Below, piece after piece: positions 55,691 to 64,000 of a stretch of 64,000 nucleotides of DNA. The translations under genes and the position numbers were made by a program. Numbering within the stretch: the stretch's first letter is position 1; each line of letters opens with the position of its first letter. Source of the stretch: Didymella arachidicola (taxonomy: Eukaryota; Ascomycota; Dothideomycetes; Pleosporales; Didymellaceae); the NCBI GenBank assembly GCA_016630955.3, contig CM049992.1, positions 620,001-684,000 on the forward strand, read 5' to 3'. Under the pieces are notes generated by a model. That model had not been told where the DNA came from. It ran no database searches and saw only the letters and a program-made list of their open reading frames with translations.

Positions 55691-57076
55691 ATGAGCTCTT
55701 TCTTTCGCGACGAAAGCCTCGCTATCAATCCAACGCAGCGCTGCGACACAATCAGCGACGCGCCGTCCACACAAGACCATGAACTGCCGGCGTTTGAGAT
55801 GCTGTCTCCTTCGTGTGACACAGTCGCAAGCCGATCGACGCGACGTCGCCACGTGGAAGCTAGCAACGAGGCGACAACGCCGGAACCGTCCGCGCTGAGC
55901 TTCCTCCCGTTGGCTGAGTGGGACGAGTACAACAGCTACGATGAGGCGGTACCGAGTCGCCTCCGCTACACGATCGAGTGGAAGGTGTCTATCAACAACA
56001 AGGTCATCTCCAAGGACACCGAGCAGGACATCGTCCTGGCTCCTGCGGTGTACTGGCGCATGTACCTGCAGCCGAAAGTGGAAAAGCTTGTGGATAAGAA
56101 GCTGTCGCAGGGCAGACAAGTAGAGTACGACGACACTAGCGTGGTGGCATCTGTGAACGACCGCTCGGAGCGTGACCTGTGCAAACGGTATGATGACATG
56201 CACGTCGATTGGCCTGTAGTCGAGAGACAGCTGCTTCGTTGGGCCGAGCTCTTCCGCTCTGGCAAGAAGCTTAGAGTTGATCTCTCCTTTAACTACATCG
56301 AGTCTCCGTCGGCGACGTCGGCTACCACGAGCCGTGGACAAGGACGAGGCTCATCAGCTACGCAGAGAATGCTCGCCGATCGCGCAAGCCAGCTGGACGC
56401 AGAGGAGTCGGGTGGGGTTCCGTCGATCTGGAGAGACGTGTATGCTCTGATGCGGTGCCCCGGCCCGCCGTGCAACCTGGGCCCGCACTGCTGGCGTGAC
56501 CCCTTCGGCAAGAAGCACTACAGGCTGCGGACTCACCATCTCAAAACCTTGATCGAACTCGTGCAGCGCGGGTATGTCTTGAACAGCCACGATGATGTGC
56601 CTGAAGATGTTCGTAGCCAGCTTTACGCTGAAGAGCAGCAGCGGCAAGAGCGACGGTCTACAGCCGCCGCTGCGGCAACGCCAGGCTTCCCGCCCATCAC
56701 GATCACAAATGTCATGCCGTCTCCATCTCACGGATCCCCATTGACAACATCGGCAAGTGAGACTCCAATATCTGAGAAACCACAGTCAGCGAGCGTCTGC
56801 CTCAATATACCTGGGCCCCGCGACGTCGCTGTCGTGGCTTACAGCGAGTGGCAGCGGTCGAACGTCATTGACGAGGCGCAAAGGGTCGAGTATCAGAAGG
56901 CTTGTGATGCTACGTTAGAGGATATGCTTGATCTGGAGCAAGTGTTCGTGGACCAGGATGTCGATTTCTATACTCAGAAAGGAGTCAAGAGGGGCGTAGC
57001 GCGTCGTTTCGTGAGTGACATCCCAAGATGGACGGAGCTGTACAGACCAGCGTACGATGAGGATGGACCGTGCTAG
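55691..57076 (+). CDS. 461-residue fungal protein of unknown function with Cys/His segment
   Basis: Single exon from the ATG at 55691. The first 70 residues are polar and disordered. Residues about 80-200 contain a mixed domain (LRYTIEWKVSINNKVISKDTEQDIVLAP). A Cys/His segment near 255-290 (CPGPPCNLGPHCWRDPFGKKHYRLRTHHLKTL) could bind zinc, and SHDDVPEDVRSQLYAEEQQRQER follows. The C-terminus (YSEWQRSNVIDEAQRVEYQKAC to GVARRFVSDIPRW) is a compact helical domain. I recall this combination as a recurrent, unnamed family in filamentous ascomycetes. No enzymatic motif is visible. Position inside the NLR spacer is noteworthy, but a role there is speculative. Confidence 0.8.
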   Translation: MSSFFRDESLAINPTQRCDTISDAPSTQDHELPAFEMLSPSCDTVASRSTRRRHVEASNEATTPEPSALSFLPLAEWDEYNSYDEAVPSRLRYTIEWKVSINNKVISKDTEQDIVLAPAVYWRMYLQPKVEKLVDKKLSQGRQVEYDDTSVVASVNDRSERDLCKRYDDMHVDWPVVERQLLRWAELFRSGKKLRVDLSFNYIESPSATSATTSRGQGRGSSATQRMLADRASQLDAEESGGVPSIWRDVYALMRCPGPPCNLGPHCWRDPFGKKHYRLRTHHLKTLIELVQRGYVLNSHDDVPEDVRSQLYAEEQQRQERRSTAAAAATPGFPPITITNVMPSPSHGSPLTTSASETPISEKPQSASVCLNIPGPRDVAVVAYSEWQRSNVIDEAQRVEYQKACDATLEDMLDLEQVFVDQDVDFYTQKGVKRGVARRFVSDIPRWTELYRPAYDEDGPC

Positions 57077-57550
57077 AGCACAAGTTCGTGTGTCGCAGGT
57101 ATGGGGATCTGACTATCATGGAGCGTTTGTGCCAGCGCTAGACATATACACCGCGAGCGTGTGTCTGCGTTGTTACAGAGGTGTGCTCTGACGTTCGCGT
57201 CCTTGCCGGCTGCTTCTGCCAGTAGTCGGTACCATGCACGGAGCATCATCTAAAACGTGTCTCATTGCCTCGGCGGATCTGCCTATGCTAAACAGAGAGC
57301 GGTCCTTGTTTGGTTTCATGTCTTGCAAGCATAAGATCAACAACGCAAGCTTCGCATGGCCATGGTACTACCGAGACTGGGACGAGGTGTTGGTTGGTTG
57401 GTTAGTTGGTTCCATCGCCGAGCCAGGGTAGGCTGTTGTTAGCGAGGGCTGACTGGCCAGAGCAGAAGGCTCGCCGCCAGGCTGGACCAGATATCAGCCT
57501 AGCTCGAGCTCGCTCAGAGACATTGGCACTCTTGCACATCAGTCCATACC
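57077..57550. other. Promoter region of NLR 2
   Basis: 474 bp with no gene. It shows no similarity to the upstream region of NLR 1, so the two receptors are under different promoters although their coding 3' parts match. Confidence 0.55.
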
Positions 57551-60500
57551 ATGACCTCCGTGACGACCTTCGGCGACGACAACAGGGCATTCCAATCAGG
57601 CGCAATCTACGGCCCGGTCCACAACACGTTCCACACCTCACACGCTACCGGTAGGTCTGGAGCGAATGCAAGGTTCGCAGGGTCCGAGCGAACGCTAACC
57701 GCAGCCCCGCTGCAGCACGACCAGAGACACTACCACAGCCATCGCTCGTGGTACCGTTTTCGCGCGACTCCGACTTCGTCGAGCGAGGCACGGTACTTGA
57801 AGACCTGCAGAAGAGATGCGCCGCGCCAGACTCATGGACGGCGCTCGTCGGTCTTGGGGGCGTGGGGTAAGCAAGGTACAGTCTCGTCAGCATCAACCGC
57901 TGACAGTCGTAAAGAAAGTCGCAGCTCGCTATCGAGCATGCCTACCGCACACGCGAGCAGTCGCCTGAGACGTGGGTACTGTGGGTGCATGCCAGCAATG
58001 CTGCGCGGCTCGAGCAGAGCTTTCGCGAACTGGCCGACGGCTTCAAGCTCACCGGACGGCAGGACCCACAGGCGAACATATTCAAGCTGGTGCACGACTG
58101 GCTGCGCGGGTGCAAGCACCGATGGCTGCTAGTGCTAGACAACGTTGACGATGCCCGCTTTCTTGTCGAGCGCCCAGGTGCGGACCTGAAGACAGGCGCC
58201 CGACCGTTGCGCGAATATGTTCCCCACTGCGACCGCGGCTCGGTTGTTGTCACAACGCGCAACAGGCAAGCGGCGCTGAAGCTGGTGGAGCAGCGTGACA
58301 TCGTCGAGGTGGAGCCGATGGACGAGCACAGTGCGCTCGCACTCTTAGATAAGAAGCTAGGAACGCAGGCTGATGACAGCAGGATCGCAGAGCTGGCTGC
58401 AGCGCTCGAGTACATGCCGCTGGCTATTGTGCAAGCAGCAGCGTACATCTCGCAGAGATCGCCTCGATACTCAGTTGTGAGGTACTTGGACGATTACAGG
58501 AAGAGCGAGCGCAAGCGAACAAGCCTTCTCGAGTTCGACGACGGACAACTGCGGCGAGACTGGGAGGCGGCGAACTCGATCGTCGTGACATGGCAGATGT
58601 CGTTCGAGTACATACGGCAGACGCAGCCGTCGGCGGCTGAGCTGCTGTCGCTGATGAGCTTCTTTGATCGGCAGGGGATACCCGAGGATCTGCTGCGGTG
58701 GCGAGACGGACAGGAAAGCGGCGAGAGCGACCAGCCGGCGTTGGGGACAGCAACTGCCGGCAGCGACGAAGAGGCGGACGACGCATCGCAGGCTAGCACG
58801 AGCGCAGAAAGTGAGGTGGACACATTTGAAGACGACGTAGTGGCCTTGCGCAACTTTTGCTTCGTCTCGGACGAGACTGGCGGGACGAGCTTTGAGATGC
58901 ACGCGCTGGTGCAGCTAGCGACGCGCACGTGGCTGGCAGCGAACGGCCAGCATGAGCGGTGGAAGCAGCAGTTCATCAGCAACCTCAGCGCAGCGTTTCC
59001 GACAGGCGCGTACGAGAACTGGGCGGTGTGCGGGCCGCTCTTTGCACACGCCAAAGCGGCCGTGAAGCAGCGGCCTAAGGACAAGCAGGTTTTGATAGAA
59101 TGGGCTACGCTGCTGTATCGAGCGGCATGGTACGCAGTGCAGAGAGGCAATGCAACCGAGGCTGAGCAGCTTGCCACTGCGTCGATGAAGGCGCGGTGGA
59201 AGGTGCTGGGGCGAGAGCACGAGGACACGTGGTGGGGCATGTCGATGGTGGCAGATGCGTACTCGCTCGGAGGAGAGTGGGAAAAAGCTGAGAAGCTGCA
59301 GCAGCAGGTGATGGAGAAGTGCAAGGCAAGACTAGGAGCAGACCATCCTGCTACGCTGACCAGTATGGCCAACCTGGCGTCGACATACAAGAACCAAGGC
59401 CGGTGGAAGGAGGCAGAGGAGCTGGAGGTGGAGGTGGTGAAGACTCGCAAGACGAAGCTGGGAGCAGACCATCCTGACACGCTGACCAGCATGGGCAACC
59501 TGGCGTCGACATACAGGAACCAAGGCCGGTGGAAGGAGGCAGAGGAGCTGTTTGTGGAGGTGGTGAAGACTCGCAAGACGAAGCTGGGAGCAGACCATCC
59601 TGACACGCTGACGAGCATGGCCAACCTGGCGTCGACATACAGGAACCAAGGCCGGTGGAAGGACGCTGAGGAGGTGGAGGTGGAGGTGATGAAGGCGAGC
59701 AAGACGAAGCTGGGAGCAGACCATCCTGACACGCTGACGAGCATGGGCAACCTGGCGTCGACATACTGGAACCAAGGCCGGTGGAAGGACGCTGAGGAGG
59801 TGGAGGTGGAGGTGATGAAGGCGAGCAAGACGAAGCTGGGAGCAGACCATCCTTCTACGCTGACGAGCATGGCCAACCTGGCGTCGACATACTGGAACCA
59901 AGGCCGGTGGAAGGACGCTGAGGAGCTGTTTGTGGAGGTGGTGAAGACTCGCAAGACGAAGCTGGGAGCAGACCATCCTTCTACGCTGACCAGCATGGCC
60001 AACCTGGCGTCGACATACTGGAACCAAGGCCGGTGGAAGGACGCTGAGGAGCTGGAGGTGGAGGTGGTGAAGACTCGCAAGACGAAGCTGGGAGCAGACC
60101 ATCCTTCTACGCTGACCAGCATGGCCAACCTGGCGTCGACATACAGGAACCAAGGCCGGTGGAAGGACGCTGAGGAGGTGGAGGTGGAGGTGATGAAGGC
60201 GAGCAAGACGAAGCTGGGAGCAGACCACCCTGACACGCTGACCAGCATGGCCAACCTTGGTGTTACATATAGCATGCAAGGTAAACAAGATAAAGCTGAG
60301 CCTCTAAAGGTAGAGGTGATGAAGACTCGCAAGACGAAGCTGGGAGCAGACCACCCTGACACACTGACGAGCATGGGCAACCTGGCGTCGACATACTGGA
60401 ACCAAGGCCGGTGGAAGGAGGCAGAGGAGCTGGAGGTGGAGGTGGTGAAGACTCGCAAGACGAAGCTGGGAGCAGACCATCCTGACACGCTGACCAGCAT

Positions 60501-60768
60501 GCACAATCTTGCCTTCACCTGGAGGTGTCTAGGTCGCAGTGCAGAGGCAATAGCCTTGATGCAGCAGTGCGTGCGACAGCGGTCCCAGGCACTTAGAGAC
60601 GGGCATCCTGATCTTGTGTCTTCTCTTGGAGTCTTAGAACAGTGGGAGGCAGAGGAAGCAGAGGAAGCAGAGGAAGCAGAGGAAGCAGAGGAAGCAGAAG
60701 AGGCGGACGCTGGAGTGGTGTGCGGAGCGAGGGAGGTCTTGCTTCTACAAGGCCGTAAGCATCAGTAG
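57551..60768 (+). CDS. NLR 2: amyloid-like motif, NB-ARC NTPase, TPR repeats
   Basis: Inverted paralog of NLR 1 with the same predicted length (1034 residues) and exon sizes: 57551-57650, 57716-57866 and 57915-60768. Exon 1 encodes FGDDNRAFQSGAIYG (residues 7-21), closer than the NLR 1 motif to the PNP_UDP C-terminus in its FQSG and IYG parts. P-loop GLGGVGKSQ is at 79-87, and Walker B LLVLDNVDD near 155-163. Most differences from NLR 1 lie in residues 1-405. From FEMHALVQ onward the two proteins read the same except inside TPR units 2, 6 and 7. The TPR array again has eleven 42-residue units, and the Glu-Ala-Glu tail is coded by five 9-bp units at 60652-60696. A receptor role is inferred from architecture. 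Confidence 0.92.
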
Positions 60769-61020
60769 TCACTGTCACTTGTAAGGCGTTGTGTATAAAT
60801 GGTGCATAGCATCACAAACGTATTGCAGCATCATAGACACATTACATTACACCGGTTCTGCAAAGAAGGATGCCTAAGACCGTAGGCTAGCTTGATAAGG
60901 GCTAGCAGATGTCGGCAGCAGCGATTGGCTGAGAGCAGCAGGGGGCATCCTAGACTGACAGGGGTCTTTCTACAGACGTCGCTTATGCAAAAGGTGAGGG
61001 CGGTTTTGCAAGGTACTGTA
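57551..61020 (+). repeat. Right arm of the large NLR inverted repeat
   Basis: Counterpart of 47131-50601. Similarity runs from the start codon to 61020, where the common sequence ends in aggtactgta and unrelated sequence (cgtgattatg) begins. The two arms enclose a 6.9-kb spacer. Confidence 0.9.
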
Positions 61021-61215
61021 CGTGATTATGCTTCGGGTTTATAATACATGATTGTGACGGGACGAGACTTTGATGTTCCTCCTTATCGGGTAGTGCCGCA
61101 CTAGCTCTTCGATAAGCGCACGGGGCACCTAAATCCACCCACTTCGGTCGTGAGGCAGCTCCTCTGGCTCCTCACGCAGTATCTTACTTCGTAGAGGAAT
61201 CAACTTCGCTTACTA

Positions 61216-63030
61216 CTGTGTTCCACCAGTAAGCTGCGCCCCCTAGTAAGCTGCGCACCCCACCCAACTTAACGCGACTCTCCACGCGATAGCTCTACAA
61301 CAACATAAGATAATAGCATAGAACTTTGTAGATAGCTAGTCTATTACTGTGTACATTGAGTCCGCGTGTGTCCTTGGATATGACATTTCGTACACGTTGG
61401 CGGAGCGCGCTGACGTCCTTGAGTTGTCCGACTCTCGTCACCCTCTACAACTACCCTTTGTGCCTCTGCAGCGAGCTGCTGGCCTTGCTGAGCCTGTAGC
61501 GCTCCTCCACGAGCTATATATTGACGCCGCTGGTCTCTCCTACGTCGCTGGCGCTGACTAGCTGTACGAAGCTTCCTATTCTCCTCTGCGAGTATAGTCG
61601 CTGAGTTCATCGCAAGCTGACAACCTTTGACAAGCTGGCGTATAGCTTGGCTTGTTGGGCTCTGCGACTGGCGGCGAAGGAGGTCCTTTACGTGTTGAGC
61701 CTGCTTTTCAAGCTGCGCTATCGTACGCGGTGTCTCTGCGGTCCATGCGACGTTGTTGTCTGCTGTTGTCCCTGGTGGAGACGGCGTACGGACGACAGTG
61801 AGCGACGATAGGACGCGTTCTAGACAGGGAGGGATAAGCCCTGTCGCCTGGAAGCCTGCCTGGATGTTCTGCTGCGTGAGTACTGCTGGCCGGATCCGTG
61901 TATAGGCGGTAAGGAAATCTATCTTGTCAATATGGTAGACGCCTTGGCGAGCTAGCTCCTGGATCTCGTGACCGTACGCTTGCTTAAGCGGAAAGAAGCA
62001 GCCCACATCATGTGGCTGGAGGAGGTGGGAGGTATGGGCTGGCATACAGAGAGTGATGATCTTGTTCTCTGTACAGAACTGGTCGAACTCAGGCGTAGCG
62101 TGGCTGCTATGGCCATCTAGGATAAGAAGCCGGTAGACTCCATGCGTACGAGGCGCTGTATATCTATTAAAGTGCTTTACCCACTCTACGCCGAGCTCAT
62201 CTGTCGTCCAGCCGTCGTCTGATACAGCGAGCACCCAGTCTATAGGGATGTTGTGGTACCAGCTAGCCTGGTGCTGCTTACCAGACAGGATCACGAACGG
62301 TGGAAGACACCAGCCAGACGCGTTGATACACTCGATTGTCGTGACCCAGTCTCTGTTCCCTGGTTGTACTGTGGCTGCCCGACCTACAGTGTCAGAGCTA
62401 GTGACCACCTTGGACGTCGCTGCGACGCCCATCATAAATCCATTCTCATCAAAGTTGTACGTGTCTGTGTCTAGTATCCCATAGGCCTGGCGCGTCTCCT
62501 CTACTAGGTTGAACCACGCTGAGATTGCGACAGGATCCTCACAGCGAGCGCGCTGGCTATAGACCTTCCTGTTCCACTTAGTCTGAAGCTCAGACTGGCT
62601 GTTGACAAAGCGCGACACCCAGTTCTTGCCTACAGGTGGAGGAGGTGGATCTTGGCCGCGGGCTGCGAGTAGAGCGTCTGCCATGCGTCGTACATCAATG
62701 ATATAGGGTGGAAAGCCTCGTCGATTAAGGTCTAGGATCCACTGCACAAGAGACTGCTCTTCAGTAGTTGATAGCTTTCGGTTGACAGAGACTATCTCTG
62801 ATCGCGGGTGGACACCACGAAGACGCGTCCGGAGAGTAGATTCTGGTACGTTATACGCTCTCGCGAGGGCTTAGATTAATTGGCATGGTTTATTCTGATA
62901 AGAGACTATCGCGAGACTCAGTCTACCTTCACGAGATGTCACCTCAGGCCGTGGTTTTCGAGTCATGGTCGTTGGCGCAGATGGAGTCGTGAGGATTTGG
63001 TGGGGTGCGCAGCTTACTGGTGGAACACAG
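61216..63030 (-). mobile_element. Fot1/pogo-like DNA transposon 2, nearly intact
   Basis: 1815 bp bounded by TA (61214-61215 and 63031-63032). The terminal inverted repeats of 24 bp (61216-61239 and 63007-63030, starting ctgtgttccaccagtaagc) match exactly. On the left the 12-mer agtaagctgcgc is repeated 17 bp further in (61228-61239 and 61245-61256). The internal transposase is interrupted by a single stop. It lies 195 bp outside the right NLR arm. Confidence 0.92.
61344..62966 (-). pseudogene. Fot1/pogo-like transposase with one in-frame stop
   Basis: One frame of 541 codons from ATG at 62966 (MTRKPRPEVTSREGRLSLA) to 61344. It is broken only by TAA at 62871-62873, within the N-terminal helix-turn-helix region; ALARAYNVPESTLRTRL follows directly. 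Downstream are the CENP-B-like DNA-binding part (GKNWVSRFVNSQSEL), the catalytic segments FDENGFMMG, LILDGHSSHATPEF and LLQPHDVGCFFPLK, and a C-terminal CCHC zinc knuckle (CTKCHIQGHTRTQC). Translation from the Met codon or an alternative start after the stop would lose part of the helix-turn-helix. A sequencing error or readthrough cannot be excluded. Confidence 0.88.
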
Positions 63031-63042
63031 TACCGTGGGTTA

Positions 63043-64000
63043 CCGTGTCCGTGCACTCAACGCGCGTGTTCAGTCAACGCGCACTGCACCAAAATACCAT
63101 CTTCATTCTGCAGCCCCCATAACTCAACGCCACCATGTCAGTTGAAGCTGCCCTTGCAGATTTAGACGCAGCAGGTTCAGACAAGAATACTTCGTACACG
63201 AAGCTGGCCGAAAAACACAAGGTGTGGCGCTCTACACTGTCGCGAAGAGATCAGGGCGTTCATGCGTCGCGAGCCGACGAGGGACTCAATCGGCGCGCCA
63301 TGCATCTACGTGACGAGGCAGAACTTGTGCAGTATATCAGAGGACTCACAGAACGACACCTTATGCCTACAAGGCAAATGATTAAGAATTTTGCAACCCC
63401 AATACTTGGAAAAGAGCCTGGCGATAGCTGGGTTACCCGCTTCCTCAGCCGCAACAAAGATACGCTTCTTTCAGCCTGGACAACCCCTATAGAGTGCAGC
63501 CGCCACAAGGCTGATTCTGGTGACAAGTACCGCTTATACTTTAAGCTTCTGCACGATAAAATGGCGGAGTATAAGCTGGAGCCTGAGCAAACATACAATA
63601 TAGATGAGAAGGGCTTTGATATTGGGGTGACGGGAAGGTCTAAAAGGATCTTTGATAAGACACTCTACAGCAAGAAGCAGTACAGGCAGTCACTCCACGA
63701 TGGCAATCGTAAGTAGGTGACGCTTCTGGCTTGCATATCTGCCGATGGTACAGCTCTTCCGCCAGGCATCATCTACGCCGCAACTGGAAGAGCTGTACAG
63801 GCAAGCTGGGTCCATGAAATAGACCCAAACCAGCATCCTGTCCACTTCACTACATCACCTAATGGCTGGACAAACAACGACCTTGGATTGACCTGGCTTA
63901 AGCAAGTGTTCGATCGCTATACTAAGCCTAAGAACAGAAGAAAGTGGAGGTTGCTTATTATTGACGGCCACGGCAGCCATGTAACGAGAGAATTCATCAC
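63043..64000 (+). mobile_element. Third pogo-like element, truncated by the window edge
   Basis: The left end is predicted after the TA at 63041-63042. This is because a 9-mer tcaacgcgc is doubled at 63057-63065 and 63074-63082, again 17 bp apart and at a similar distance from the end as in elements 1 and 2. The transposase frame starts at 63135. The right end is outside the window, so the end call is a prediction. Confidence 0.6.
63135..64000 (+). pseudogene. Pogo-like transposase, partial, with one in-frame stop
   Basis: Begins MSVEAALADLDAAGSDK. It contains a helix-turn-helix (TKLAEKHKVWRSTLSRR), a CENP-B-like part (DSWVTRFLSRNKDTLLSAW) and the start of the catalytic core (YNIDEKGFDIGVTG). 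After TAG at 63714-63716 the same frame continues with VTLLACISADGTALPPGIIY, NGWTNNDLGLTWLKQ and LLIIDGHGSHVTREF up to the window end. The codons just before and at the stop (AAG TAG) look like G-to-A changes of GAG TGG, expected from RIP on the opposite strand. Confidence 0.88.

Overview
The window is from a filamentous ascomycete (Pezizomycotina, most likely Dothideomycetes). The genes are separated by modest gaps and have short spliceosomal introns (mostly 45-65 bp, GT..AG, with CTAAC/CTGAC-like branch points). The contents are typically fungal: HP1, TRiC epsilon, a siderophore importer, FRE/CTR metal-uptake genes, Zn2Cys6 and C2H2 regulators, pogo/Fot1 transposons and NB-ARC/TPR NLRs. All exon boundaries were read by eye from splice signals, reading frame and remembered family patterns. 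None was tested against RNA or a database.

Region 1 (1-11.6 kb): about 5 kb with no recognisable gene, then TRiC/CCT epsilon and HP1 transcribed divergently from a 328-bp spacer, a possible 50-residue membrane microprotein and an F-box protein. Region 2 (11.6-26.5 kb): a 2.5-kb gap ends in two exact copies of the fungal iron-repressor site ATCWGATAA, followed by a siderophore transporter. A GPI-anchored CE5 esterase, a DHA14-type MFS pump, a ferric reductase divergent from a CTR copper transporter (with a copper-regulator-type site between them) and a Zn2Cys6 regulator come next. Much of this block is metal acquisition. Region 3 (27-44.2 kb): a seven-TM protein, a monocarboxylate-type MFS, a C2H2 regulator, a VOC/glyoxalase-like protein, a J-domain protein, a secreted GH95 alpha-fucosidase and an 889-residue membrane protein of unknown function.

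Region 4 (45.2-64 kb) is an accessory compartment. Two NB-ARC/TPR NLR genes of the same predicted length (1034 residues) face away from each other as 3.47-kb inverted arms. Their 3' parts, including 252 bp of flank, look the same to the base. Between them lie a CorA-like membrane protein, a PNP_UDP (nucleoside phosphorylase-fold) protein, an uninterrupted IS630-type transposase and an unknown 461-residue protein. Outside each arm sits a pogo/Fot1-like element, and a third begins at the right edge. All three transposase genes carry in-frame stops, mostly of the C-to-T or G-to-A type expected of RIP.

The central observation is that the PNP_UDP protein ends in a short Gly/Asn/Gln motif (FGSNNQGFQSGTIYG). 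The same motif forms the first exon of both NLRs (FGDNNSGLQAGTING and FGDDNRAFQSGAIYG). This is the architecture of fungal amyloid-templated NLR-effector signalling (HET-S/NWD2, Ses/sigma type). The inferred system is a PNP_UDP effector controlled by two NLRs whose TPR sensors are diversifying by repeat exchange.
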